Source of the DNA: Cupriavidus lacunae
GTDB lineage: Bacteria > Pseudomonadota > Gammaproteobacteria > Burkholderiales > Burkholderiaceae
Length of the DNA: 64,000 bases
Assembly (NCBI RefSeq): GCF_003353055.1
Contig: NZ_QKWJ01000019.1
Span: forward strand, 59,317-123,316
Direction: 5' to 3'
Shown: positions 33,825 through 42,810 of the stretch, piece by piece
How positions within the stretch are numbered: the stretch's first letter is position 1
How the letters are laid out: the number at the start of each line of letters is the position of its first letter
Translations under genes and position numbers: made by a program
Notes under the pieces: model-generated
The model's database searches: none
Told to the model about the DNA's origin: nothing
The model's input: only the letters and a program-made list of their open reading frames with translations

Positions 33825-34377
33825 AGGGGGAGGCGATATCGGCAGCGGTCTTGCGTCGTTCCTTCGTCACGCCGGCCTTCTTAGCGAGCTGCTCGAATTC
33901 TTTGATGGCGGCGTGCACTTCGAGGTAGGACTTGCGCAGGTGGTCCCAAGGCTCCTGCCCACGCAAACGGCAATCCTCGGCGAACTTGCGCAGCATCTCG
34001 CCAGCGGCGGGGAGCAGCTTGACCACCTGAGCGAGTGGGTTGCCGTCGGTCTCCGCGTTTGCTCGGAGCCGTTCGAGCACATCTCTCTCGACACGTGTAT
34101 CGCGGGCACGCCGCAGTTCCCGGGCCTTAGTATCACCGTGTTCCATTAGCCAGCTCCTTATGTAGACCAGGTCATCCACAGTGAGCAGCGACTCAAAATC
34201 CGCGTTCCTGTACTTCTTGGCGACGCGTATGTGGGACCTTACGTCGTCAGGGTCGGCGTCGACTTGAATCGACCCGTATGTGTGAGTTACCTTCTTTTTG
34301 AGCTCACGGGAGTACGGGTAGCGAACAAGGGCGACCGTTTTGCCGTCCTTTCGCGGCTTACAGCTGATGCGAGGCAT
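33823..34377 (-). CDS. Hypothetical protein, 184 residues
   Basis: It opens MPRISCKPRKDGKTVALVRY, basic and probably DNA-binding in character, with TYGSIQVDADPDDVRSHIRV and LLTVDDLVYIRSWLMEHGDT. The C-terminal half is helical and charged (RRARDTRVERDVLERLRANA). The start overlaps the stop of the preceding gene as TAATG. No family recognised. The conserved-looking YPYSRELKKKV region is similar in feel to small partners of mobile-element replication genes, which is only an impression. Confidence 0.6.
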   Translation of the reverse strand: MPRISCKPRKDGKTVALVRYPYSRELKKKVTHTYGSIQVDADPDDVRSHIRVAKKYRNADFESLLTVDDLVYIRSWLMEHGDTKARELRRARDTRVERDVLERLRANAETDGNPLAQVVKLLPAAGEMLRKFAEDCRLRGQEPWDHLRKSYLEVHAAIKEFEQLAKKAGVTKERRKTAADIASP

Positions 34378-35270
34378 TAGCAGTCCTCCCTGACCACGGC
34401 CGACAGCGGGACATGCGCACCCGTGACGATATCTTGCAGGGTCTTCGGCGATTCACCAAAAACCTTTTTCCGCGTCATCTTCGGCAACTCCTTTGCCACG
34501 ACTACTCGAATGGGGGTAAGGGCACCAGCGGACTGCTTGTATTGCTCGGCGTAAGCTGGGTGCTGTTCGCACCAAAGCTGCTGTCTCGGCTTCCATAGGT
34601 CACGCGCATCTCTGTGCAATTCCAGAACCTGCGAACGAACGCCCGAGAATAGGGGGCGAGAGCGCATGGTCGCAAGTAGTCCGCGTAGGCCCCATGCCTT
34701 CTTGCCATTGCCACCTTCACTGCCGTATTCAAGCTGTTCACAGCAGCGCTCAATGCCGAGCTTCAGTTCCCGCATGACTTCAGTGCGAAGCTTCCACGTC
34801 CAAGTCGACGTCTGCTTATGAAAGCCACGGGGCTTCTTAGTCTTGGGACACTGAACTTCCCGCCACTCGCGCTTTGTCGCGTACAGGAGTACATAGTCGC
34901 CAAAGACAATGTGTCCATCGGCGGACATTGCGTCGCGCGCCACACGGGCGTCTTCACTTGACTGGTCGGCAAGACCGCCTTTGCCGGCGTCGGAGAGGAG
35001 CCACCAGTGCACTTTGTCGCCGACGGGGTAGGCCACGAAATGCACGACCGCGAGGCCAAGCGAGCGGTCGTAGGTGCGCTGCCGGGTGCTCCGGGTGATG
35101 GGGTATCGTGCCGCCATTTTTGTGATGAAGGCCGCCAGTTTTGTGCGGCCGATGACCCCGCCGCACCAAATCCGATGCCCCTCTCTGCCAACAATAAGTT
35201 GGAGGTGCTGCATCAGGGCAGTCTGATTTCGGGGGACGGCGAGGTCGAGGGGCCTGAGTTTTGTTGCCAT
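34377..35270 (-). CDS. Uncharacterised mobile-element protein, 297 residues
   Basis: I start at ATG 35270 (MATKLRPLDLAVPRNQTALM), preceded by a purine-rich GGAGA on the minus strand. The protein has a beta-rich core (LGLAVVHFVAYPVGDKVHWW, LLSDAGKGGLADQ, HIVFGDYVLLYATKREW) and then helical, basic segments (KLRTEVMRELKLGIERCCEQ). The HWWLL..D.GKGG arrangement recalls replication or RNA-metabolism proteins of mobile elements, but I cannot place it in a family. Translationally coupled to the next gene. Confidence 0.55.
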   Translation of the reverse strand: MATKLRPLDLAVPRNQTALMQHLQLIVGREGHRIWCGGVIGRTKLAAFITKMAARYPITRSTRQRTYDRSLGLAVVHFVAYPVGDKVHWWLLSDAGKGGLADQSSEDARVARDAMSADGHIVFGDYVLLYATKREWREVQCPKTKKPRGFHKQTSTWTWKLRTEVMRELKLGIERCCEQLEYGSEGGNGKKAWGLRGLLATMRSRPLFSGVRSQVLELHRDARDLWKPRQQLWCEQHPAYAEQYKQSAGALTPIRVVVAKELPKMTRKKVFGESPKTLQDIVTGAHVPLSAVVREDC

Positions 35271-35585
35271 TGAGAGGTCTCCTGTTGTTTTGTAGACAGA
35301 TACCTCTCGTATAGGCACCACTGCCCCGAAGGGGCCATTTGGAGACAAGAAAGAGTTCGCAGACTATGAACCCATTAAAAAATTTTCAGGTGGACCCAGC
35401 TCGACCGAGACCACCTGAAAATTTTTCGCGATTCGACAGAATCGCCATCCTGTCTCCAAGCATTCCGCGCAACTTGTGCGGCACTACCGCGCATGCTGTG
35501 TGGCATGCCGCAATGCTTGTGCGGGTACATTCGCCTCTTGACCCCGCTGCAACCGACATCACAAAGCCTTGGTACATTGGCTAGA
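35271..35585. other. Divergent promoter region upstream of gajA
   Basis: About 315 bases between divergent units, containing the inverted repeat at 35378-35426 and further short repeats (CTTGTGCGG at two places). Expected to hold promoters for both directions. Confidence 0.5.
35378..35426 (+). promoter_or_regulatory. 16-bp inverted repeat with T-run upstream of gajA
   Basis: AAAAATTTTCAGGTGG (35378-35393) and its exact complement CCACCTGAAAATTTTT (35411-35426) enclose a 17-nt loop; the second arm ends in TTTTT like a terminator. It lies 160 bp before gajA. It may be an attenuator or insulator against read-through, or an operator. Confidence 0.6.
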
Positions 35586-37433
35586 ATGCGCATAGACGTG
35601 CAAATAGGGGACGCTGTGCAGCTATTGACGCTAAGCATTCGGAACTTTCGGGGAATCCGCCAGGCGGATATTTCGCTCGGGTTGCACAACGTCTTCATCG
35701 GCGCCAATAATTGTGGCAAGACTACTGTCATCGAGGCGCTGGCCTTGCTCTTCGGCCGAGACCGACTTGTGCGTGCCCTCACAGAGCATGACTTCTTTGG
35801 TGGCAACCCTGTTGCGACTGACCGCATCAAGCTAACGGCGACAATCGTAGGATTTCCCGGCAATGACCCAGCCAAGAATACTGACTGGTTCACTCCTGAT
35901 AGAGCCGTTCCCAAGTGGATTGACCCTGAGACCAGACAGCTCATCCCAGAGCCGAGGGACGCAAAATCGCTCCTCGCGTGCCAGATTGAGTTTGCCGCCA
36001 GGTTCGACCGCCAGAACCTTGAAATCGAAACCGCGCGCTACTTCGTTGACGACGAAGATTGCGACGTGTTTGACGAAGAAAACTACCATTCCGTTCCTCA
36101 ACGTCTTCTAAGGGAGTTGGGGTTCTTCCTGATACCGGCAAATCGCGCCTGGGACCGAGTCATCTCTTTTGGTAGCGAACTCTTCCGTCGAGTGGTGAGT
36201 TCGGGAGATGGCCTTCCCTCTCAGTCCGTCTTAGCGGAGCGTGACCGTCTGAGAGCGCCAACCGAGCCGGTGGAGAATGACAGACAGATATCTCCAATCA
36301 TCACGGCGCTCAACAATGAGCTTCACGGCTTTTTTCAGACCGTACCGTCGCTGCGGTTGAGAGTCACCTCGACGGATAGCGAGGGGGTCCTAGATGCGTT
36401 GGTCCCGCACTTTGCTCATGGCGTCGACGGTCCAGTCATACCTGCGCGTCGCCAAGGTACAGGCTTGGTTTCGCTACAGAGCCTATTGCTACTTCTCCAG
36501 TTAGGACGCCGTCGCGCTGAGGCTGGTCAGAGCTTCTGGATGGCAATGGAAGAGCCTGAATTGCACATTCCTCCCCCTTTGCAACGCCGCGTGGTCCAGC
36601 GATTGCAGTCTTTATCCAGACAGACATTCATTTCCACTCATTCGCCGACCGTGGCAGGGATGTCTGACCCACGGGCGCTAGCTGTTCTCCGAAACATCGA
36701 CGGTGTTCTAACCTCTACTTCTCTGGACTCTGTCAAGTCTCAGGCCAGTGACAAGAACGGAGTGAGGAAGTTATTCGAGTTGCATCGGCAGGACACCATT
36801 GCTGCCTTGATGCACGATGCGGTGCTTATTCCCGAAGGCCTAACTGATGGCGAACTGTTGGAGCTCCTGACCGCTGCGGTTGACGCACAGCAGACTTGGG
36901 AAAGCGATGACGAGTCGCGATTCTCAGCCCACGTGGGACTCGTTCGCACTCGAGACGCGGCGGTAGTTGACACCTACAAGCGCCTACGTTCTCTACATCC
37001 GAAGACTCTCTGTTTGGTTGATGGCGACGTCAAGGGTAAGGAATACATTGCCGGGCTCGGCGCACTCCCTGAGCCGCCATCGCGTGCATTGAGGTGGTGC
37101 GATGACTGGACCATCGAGGACGTTGTTGGGTGGGTTGTCGATGCTGCTCCCGAGTTGGTCAATGGTATCGAGGACATCGCGCCGCCTATCGCATCAGTTC
37201 AGGAACTTGTTGCCCGCCTTAAGAGCGATGACCGGTCCGACGGTGGATTGAAACAGAACAGAGTTGCGTATGAGGGCGTGGCGCAAGCGATTGCGTCGAC
37301 ACCTGCGGCCCGCTATCGCGCCCGCGAACTTCTGAACGCGGTGACCGAGGAAGCTCTCGGGAAGCGCTCAACGCTCTTCTCCGACGGAGTGGAAGGGAAG
37401 GCCAACTTCCTTGTACGGGTTTTCAAGCCATGA
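35586..37433 (+). CDS. gajA: GajA-like OLD-family nuclease (Gabija)
   Basis: A 615-residue protein with an ABC-type ATPase: Walker A FIGANNCGKTTVIEALALLF near 38, the signature-like ARRQGTGLVSLQSLLLLL near 288, Walker B WMAMEEPELHIPPPLQRRV near 318 and STHSPTVAGM with the switch His near 350. A TOPRIM domain follows: IPEGLTDGELLELL (Glu, near 415) and LCLVDGDVKGKEY (DxD, near 478). This is the class 2 OLD layout. GajA is the nucleotide-inhibited nicking nuclease of Gabija. I start at ATG 35586 because upstream codons have no protein character; the ribosome-binding site is weak. The stop overlaps the UvrD-like gene (ATGA). Confidence 0.85.
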   Translation: MRIDVQIGDAVQLLTLSIRNFRGIRQADISLGLHNVFIGANNCGKTTVIEALALLFGRDRLVRALTEHDFFGGNPVATDRIKLTATIVGFPGNDPAKNTDWFTPDRAVPKWIDPETRQLIPEPRDAKSLLACQIEFAARFDRQNLEIETARYFVDDEDCDVFDEENYHSVPQRLLRELGFFLIPANRAWDRVISFGSELFRRVVSSGDGLPSQSVLAERDRLRAPTEPVENDRQISPIITALNNELHGFFQTVPSLRLRVTSTDSEGVLDALVPHFAHGVDGPVIPARRQGTGLVSLQSLLLLLQLGRRRAEAGQSFWMAMEEPELHIPPPLQRRVVQRLQSLSRQTFISTHSPTVAGMSDPRALAVLRNIDGVLTSTSLDSVKSQASDKNGVRKLFELHRQDTIAALMHDAVLIPEGLTDGELLELLTAAVDAQQTWESDDESRFSAHVGLVRTRDAAVVDTYKRLRSLHPKTLCLVDGDVKGKEYIAGLGALPEPPSRALRWCDDWTIEDVVGWVVDAAPELVNGIEDIAPPIASVQELVARLKSDDRSDGGLKQNRVAYEGVAQAIASTPAARYRARELLNAVTEEALGKRSTLFSDGVEGKANFLVRVFKP

Positions 37434-38695
37434 GTGTATGGGGTGTGAGCGGAGCAGCAGGATATGGCAAGACATTCAGGCTCATGGAGAAACTGGAGGA
37501 GGAGTTGCTCGCGAACCCACTCAAGCCTGGACAGTCCATTTTGGCGTTGACGTTTATGCATGGTGCGCGTCAGCGCCTCGACCAGAGACTTCGTGGTATT
37601 CCGGGACTGAGGGGCCGCTATAACTGTGTAACCGTTGACGGGTTCGCAAGAAACATTCGAGAACGCTGGCGGCAGCTTGCGACCCACCTTTGCCAGCCCT
37701 CCACCGATGAAGTCGATTTCGACCAGCAATGCAGTCTCGCCGCCGACTTGCTCGAGCGGGCGGTGGTCGGAGGCTGGGTTGGTGCAGGGTACCCGTTGGT
37801 ACTCTTGGACGAAGCTCAAGACCTTGATGAGGGACGGGTGCGTCTTGTCTCTTCTCTGGGTGACCATGCCAAAGTCTTGGTGGCGTTTGACGATTTCCAG
37901 TGTCTGGACAAGGAGCGGCGCCCGAGTCCAATTGTTAATTGGATATCTAGAGCCTGTGAGGTGGAGGTTCTCGACAAGCCGCAGCGCACGAACGTCCAAG
38001 AACTTCTGGATGCAGCCACTGCGATTCGCGATGGCAGGCCCCCAACCCCTGGCAAGGTCTTCGACGTCATTGGGTTCAAAGCGCCTGCTATGGCCGCCGC
38101 TTATATAGCGTCGAAGCTGACTTACGCAAAACCCCGCAGAAGCATCGCCATCATTACTCCATCTAGGTCAAGGGGGCATGCCGAGCAGCTCGTCACTTAC
38201 ATCTCCACTAAACAACGCGGGCAGAGGAAGCTTGGCCCCTTTCCCACAACGTGGGAGGAACTCGATTCGGGTGCCCTGCACCAATTGAAAGGGTTGCTGT
38301 CCACTGAGATTGACAGCCTTGAAGCAACCCGGAGGGGCATTGCAGGTATGCCAGATTCGACACTGCGTACTTCGCTCTTGAGGTGGCTCCAGCGGCAGGA
38401 GAACGTCGCTGGGCGTTCAAGTGTTTCTGCGGCAGAGGTCTTGGTGAGGGCGAAGCGTATCGTCGCGTCTCATCGCGCGCGGGCGTACAAGTCAGACTTG
38501 GGGCGCCGGGCGTTGACGGTTCATCAGGCGAAGAACCGCGAGTTTGATGGCGTCATTGTTATCTGGCCCTATACCGTAGGTTCTGACGACGAAGGCAAAC
38601 GGCGCCTCCTCTATAACGCAGTGACGCGAGCCAAGAATTGGTGTTTTGTTGTAGTTCAGGGAGAAGAGAGCGTGAAGAAGGCGCCTTTTGCCTGA
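37430..38695 (+). CDS. gajB: GajB-like UvrD/Rep helicase (Gabija)
   Basis: A 421-residue superfamily 1 helicase: Walker A VSGAAGYGKTFRLMEKL at the N-terminus, motif Ia ILALTFMHGARQRLDQRL, Walker B YPLVLLDEAQDLDEG near 123, ALTVHQAKNREFDGVIVIW near 362 (motif V) and LLYNAVTRAKNWCFVVV near 394 (motif VI). It is somewhat shorter than the usual GajB of about 490 residues; the 2B domain appears reduced. GajB is thought to be activated by DNA ends and to consume nucleotides, releasing GajA. The order and overlap with gajA are those of Gabija operons. Confidence 0.85.
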   Translation: MSVWGVSGAAGYGKTFRLMEKLEEELLANPLKPGQSILALTFMHGARQRLDQRLRGIPGLRGRYNCVTVDGFARNIRERWRQLATHLCQPSTDEVDFDQQCSLAADLLERAVVGGWVGAGYPLVLLDEAQDLDEGRVRLVSSLGDHAKVLVAFDDFQCLDKERRPSPIVNWISRACEVEVLDKPQRTNVQELLDAATAIRDGRPPTPGKVFDVIGFKAPAMAAAYIASKLTYAKPRRSIAIITPSRSRGHAEQLVTYISTKQRGQRKLGPFPTTWEELDSGALHQLKGLLSTEIDSLEATRRGIAGMPDSTLRTSLLRWLQRQENVAGRSSVSAAEVLVRAKRIVASHRARAYKSDLGRRALTVHQAKNREFDGVIVIWPYTVGSDDEGKRRLLYNAVTRAKNWCFVVVQGEESVKKAPFA

Positions 38696-38795
38696 TGTCC
38701 CACAAGAGCGGGATGTGCGACCGCTGCTAATGGGCGGAACCGCCAGCCCGACATTCCAGGCGCAGTTGCAGTCAAGATGAATGAGGGAGAAGAGG

Positions 38796-41700
38796 ATGAC
38801 ATTCGTGAATCACATCTCGATTCGGGTCCCCTGGCATGACGACCAGTGGCGGGGTACCGTATGCAAGAAACCACGTGACAATGGCGCGTGCGTAGTACTG
38901 CCAGAAATCGCTGAGGCCAAGCGTGATGAAGCCGAGATATGTATCGCGGGCCGCCGTTTTGACGAGATTGAGGAAAGCATGTTGCCGCCTTGCCTAAAGG
39001 AGCGGGCAACCTTCATGGCCCCCTTCACCTTGCGGCGCAACCTTACACACCCGTACAAACATTCGGATAGTGCCGCGCACAACGACCTGCAGACGATGGG
39101 ACTGCAGCAACCTCCTTTCTCCGCAGCGTGCATTCCGTTCAAATGGATGCGTCGCGAGTTTGCCGACGACATCGCCAAGGGCTGGCGCTTGGACTATGAC
39201 CTCGCACGCGAGCCCACCCAACCAAGCTGGTTGACCGAAGGCGGTTGGGTTCAAAATGGTCGCAACCAGCGGGCAATGCTCGATGGCTTCTTCTCTGCCA
39301 TCAAGGTAGAGCGCTCGCTGTGCTTCTTTTATGCCAAACAGACGCCATTCTCGGATGACCCAAGACGCGTGCTAATCGGCGTTGGGCGTGTAGAGCAAGT
39401 CGGCAAGCCTCTCCAGTACGAACGCGAAGGAAAGTTGGCAGATGCAGACACCTCTTATGTCTGGGACGTGGTAGTCCGCCATTCGATTCGTGCGGAGGTC
39501 GGCGATGGTGGGTTCTTGATGCCGTATGCTGAGCTAGCGGCAGCTCAAGAACAAGGGGCGGACGTGGACTGGAGCCGGTGTTTGGCGTTTTCGCCGGCGG
39601 ACCGGCTTTCGGAGTTCTCATACGGAGCCGAGCATGTCACCCACGATGGCGCCTTGTCTTCGCTGCTCGAGTGCCGGTTGGCGCTTGAAGCGGCGAAAGA
39701 GGTGCTCCACCGGGCGGACGGTGTCGCGCAAGCGCTGCGCTGGATTGACGCGAGAATCTCCGAGCTGTGGAAGCTGCGGGGCCCCTATCCTGGACTTGGC
39801 GCAGCATTGTCTGCATTTGGAGTCCAGCACGGGAACTTCTTGGCGCTGCATTTGGCAGAGCACTTGAACGAGAACGACGACCCGTGGCCACTTGTTGACA
39901 AGGTCATGCGCAAGCCAGCGTCCCTGCCACCGACGCTGGCCAAGCTGGTCACTGGTGACCTGACTGGCCAGTGGAAGGCGCTCAAGGCTAGTCGTCTGGA
40001 CTTGCTCAAACTCCTAGCTCGCTTTGCATTGACAAACGAACAGGCGGCCCGACTTTACGTTCGAGCCGAGCGCGGCGCTGCCGGGCTTGAGTACGAAGAT
40101 TCGCAGCTGCTCGAGAATCCGTATCTTATCTATGAAGGCGACCGCTTCTCTGTCCCGACGTCGGATGAGGGAAAACTGGAGCGCGTGACACTGGAAACCA
40201 TTGACCGGGGCGCGTATCCGGCGGACGTGGTTGCCCAGAAGCACCCACTGCCAGACCCGTCGCGAATGTCTGGACCTTTGGACAAGCGCAGAGTGCGGGC
40301 CCTCGTCATTGGGCAGCTTGAAGCGGCCGCGCTCTCCGGCGGTCACACCATGCTTCCTGAAGACATTGTGGTTCTCGGAATTCGCAACGCGAAGCTGGAG
40401 CCGCCGTGCCCGGCTTCGGAGGACGTCATCGATGCTGTCGCCGAGTTTCTTCCCTACGAAGTTAGCAGGGTAGTACTGAAAGGTGGCAAGCCCGCGTTGC
40501 AGCTCTTGCGATACGTCGCCTTCAAGAAGCTGCTTTCAAAGCAAATCTCTGACCGGGTCCACCAAGGCAAGAGGTTCACGTTCCAGGACGATTGGCGAGC
40601 ACGCCTGGATAGGCTTCTTCCAGAACTTGATGAGGCGGACAAAGACGAGGTGAGGGCACGTGAGGAAAAGGCAGCCGCCTTGGCTGAGCTTGCTGCCTCG
40701 CGCTTCTCCGTCCTGGTCGGGCCGGCTGGCGCGGGCAAGACGACTGTGCTCCGAGCGCTGTGTCAGCACGAACAAATCGCGGCAACGGGCGTCCTCTTGC
40801 TGGCACCTACGGGCAAGGCGCGTGTGCAGTTATCGCAAAAATGCGGCCATGACGCTCAGACAGTGGCTCAGTTTCTTGCCGGCTGCGGAAAGCGCTACGA
40901 CAGTCGGACGGGTGTCTACAAGACCGTTTCTGGCGCGCCTTATAAAGGCTGTAAGACTGTCATTGTCGACGAAGCCTCGATGCTCACGGAAGATATGCTG
41001 GGTGCGTTGTTCGATGCGGTAAAGACTAGCGTGGACCGACTCATCCTGGTCGGTGACCCTCGGCAGCTGCCGCCAATCGGTGCCGGCAAGCCTTTCTTCG
41101 ATGCAGTCACGTACCTCACGCACGACAAGCCCAATGTCGTGTTTCCAATGGTCAGGAGAGGGTATGCCGAGTTGACCATTCAGCGTCGGCACAAGCAATC
41201 GGGCGAGCAGGATAGCTACCCGGTCGACTTGCAGCTTGCTAATTGGTTCAGTGGCAGACCGCTGGCACCTGGCGAGGACGAAATCTGGTCCATTCTGGAA
41301 GGGGCGGGGGATACTACTGGGCGTGTCGTGACGCACCGCTGGGATACGACGGAAGAACTCCGTACGAAGTTGTTAGAAGTCCTGCGCACAGAACTTGAAT
41401 TGCAGTCGCTCGAGGACCAGCAGACATTTGCAACCAGTTACGGTGGCGTGTTAGGCGACAAGACCGTGGAATTCAATCCAGGCGCAGCCACGAAGGTCGA
41501 AGCGTGGCAGGTGCTGACCCCTCTTCGCAATGATGTGCTGGGTGCAAAGGACATCAATCGCCTGTTACACAAGACCTTCCGCAAGGATGCTGTGGCGTGG
41601 GCAGGCAGACGGTCTGACAAGCGGGGTCGAATCACGCCTGCGCGCGGTCAGGAAGGTATCGTCTACGGGGACAAGGTTATCAACGTGCGGAATCACAATC

Positions 41701-42575
41701 GCAAGTACGTCACCCCGCAGGAAGAGGCGCTCGAGTACATCGCCAATGGCGAGATTGGTGTCGTCGTAGGCGAAATGCTGAGCGCTGGCGCGAAGGGCAA
41801 TGCGCCTTGGCTAACAAAGGTGGAATTCTCTTCGCAACCTGGATTCGTCTATAACTTCGCGCCGTGGGATTTTGATGATGAGCGCAGCGCGCTGCTCGAA
41901 CTGGCCTATGCAGTGACAGTTCACAAGGCCCAGGGGAGTGAATTCGGTACCACCATTCTGGTCTTGCCCAAGAAGAGCCGGCTCATCACCCGCGAAATGC
42001 TCTACACGGCGCTGACCCGCCAGCAGCGCCGAGTGGTCGTCCTCCATCAAGGTGATTTGTCGGAGCTGCAACAGCTGGCCACCGATGAGAACGCCGTTAT
42101 TCCGGGGCGCTTCACGAATTTGTTCGAGAAGGAAGACCCCTCGATGCTTCCGGCACCCGTGGAAGTGAACGGAAAATGGATGGACGAGAAGCTCATACAC
42201 CGCTCGCGTCGAGGCACCGCGCTACGCTCGAAGTCGGAGGTCATCATCGACGACGCTTTGGCAGCGCACGATGTGGTTGCGGGGTATGAGGTGCCGTTCT
42301 ACAGCGCAGACGGCCTGCATTACCGGTTGCCGGATTTCACCATCGAGGACCAGGCGCTAGGACGCACCATTCTATGGGAGCACTGTGGAATGTTGTCCGA
42401 TGAGGGATACCGGAAGCGCTGGGAGAACAAGCTGCAGTGGTACCGGGAGAACGGCGTCCGCCTGCTCGAGGAAGGTGGCGGTGACAGGGCAACGCTGGTC
42501 GTAACCCACGACGATGAGAAAGGCGGAATCGACGGACAAAAGATAGATGCGCTGATTGAAGAGCTCTTTGGCTGA
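38796..42575 (+). CDS. RecD-like helicase fused to a C-terminal nuclease domain
   Basis: A 1259-residue protein starting MTFVNHISIRVPWHDDQWRG behind GGGAG. About 640 N-terminal residues form unknown domains. A RecD-like superfamily 1 helicase follows: LVGPAGAGKTTVLRAL near 640, TVIVDEASMLTED near 722, LVGDPRQLPPIGAGKP near 752, AVTVHKAQGSEFGTTILV near 1040 and MLYTALTRQQRRVVVL near 1068. The C-terminus has SKSEVIIDDAL, RLPDFTIED and ILWEHCGML, the E...D...ExH-type core of restriction-like nucleases. It lies 100 bp behind gajB and may share its transcript. A large DNA unwinding-and-cutting machine; the defence role is inferred from context. Confidence 0.82.
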   Translation: MTFVNHISIRVPWHDDQWRGTVCKKPRDNGACVVLPEIAEAKRDEAEICIAGRRFDEIEESMLPPCLKERATFMAPFTLRRNLTHPYKHSDSAAHNDLQTMGLQQPPFSAACIPFKWMRREFADDIAKGWRLDYDLAREPTQPSWLTEGGWVQNGRNQRAMLDGFFSAIKVERSLCFFYAKQTPFSDDPRRVLIGVGRVEQVGKPLQYEREGKLADADTSYVWDVVVRHSIRAEVGDGGFLMPYAELAAAQEQGADVDWSRCLAFSPADRLSEFSYGAEHVTHDGALSSLLECRLALEAAKEVLHRADGVAQALRWIDARISELWKLRGPYPGLGAALSAFGVQHGNFLALHLAEHLNENDDPWPLVDKVMRKPASLPPTLAKLVTGDLTGQWKALKASRLDLLKLLARFALTNEQAARLYVRAERGAAGLEYEDSQLLENPYLIYEGDRFSVPTSDEGKLERVTLETIDRGAYPADVVAQKHPLPDPSRMSGPLDKRRVRALVIGQLEAAALSGGHTMLPEDIVVLGIRNAKLEPPCPASEDVIDAVAEFLPYEVSRVVLKGGKPALQLLRYVAFKKLLSKQISDRVHQGKRFTFQDDWRARLDRLLPELDEADKDEVRAREEKAAALAELAASRFSVLVGPAGAGKTTVLRALCQHEQIAATGVLLLAPTGKARVQLSQKCGHDAQTVAQFLAGCGKRYDSRTGVYKTVSGAPYKGCKTVIVDEASMLTEDMLGALFDAVKTSVDRLILVGDPRQLPPIGAGKPFFDAVTYLTHDKPNVVFPMVRRGYAELTIQRRHKQSGEQDSYPVDLQLANWFSGRPLAPGEDEIWSILEGAGDTTGRVVTHRWDTTEELRTKLLEVLRTELELQSLEDQQTFATSYGGVLGDKTVEFNPGAATKVEAWQVLTPLRNDVLGAKDINRLLHKTFRKDAVAWAGRRSDKRGRITPARGQEGIVYGDKVINVRNHNRKYVTPQEEALEYIANGEIGVVVGEMLSAGAKGNAPWLTKVEFSSQPGFVYNFAPWDFDDERSALLELAYAVTVHKAQGSEFGTTILVLPKKSRLITREMLYTALTRQQRRVVVLHQGDLSELQQLATDENAVIPGRFTNLFEKEDPSMLPAPVEVNGKWMDEKLIHRSRRGTALRSKSEVIIDDALAAHDVVAGYEVPFYSADGLHYRLPDFTIEDQALGRTILWEHCGMLSDEGYRKRWENKLQWYRENGVRLLEEGGGDRATLVVTHDDEKGGIDGQKIDALIEELFG

Positions 42576-42810
42576 CTGACACGTTCCTATACGTCACAGG
42601 ACAGCTGCGAAATGTGCCAACACTTCGCACGAGGTCAGAGGCGCTGCCAACGCCTGCCATTGCCAACGTTCATCGTCATGCAGTGAGCAGGTCGGCCGCC
42701 AACCGACCTCGCTCACTATCTCGTCATTTCTTCCGGCGCTCATCAGTTAGCCACCGATGCCGCAGCGCGTGATGCGTCTTAAAAGGGCGCCCGTCACGTG
42801 CCGGAAGGGG
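42576..42810. other. Spacer after the RecD-like gene
   Basis: Contains a terminator-like stem at about 42685-42715 (TGAGC-AGGTCGG, loop, CCGACCT-C-GCTCA) with no T-run, and presumably the promoter of the structured RNA region that follows. No gene supported. Confidence 0.45.
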
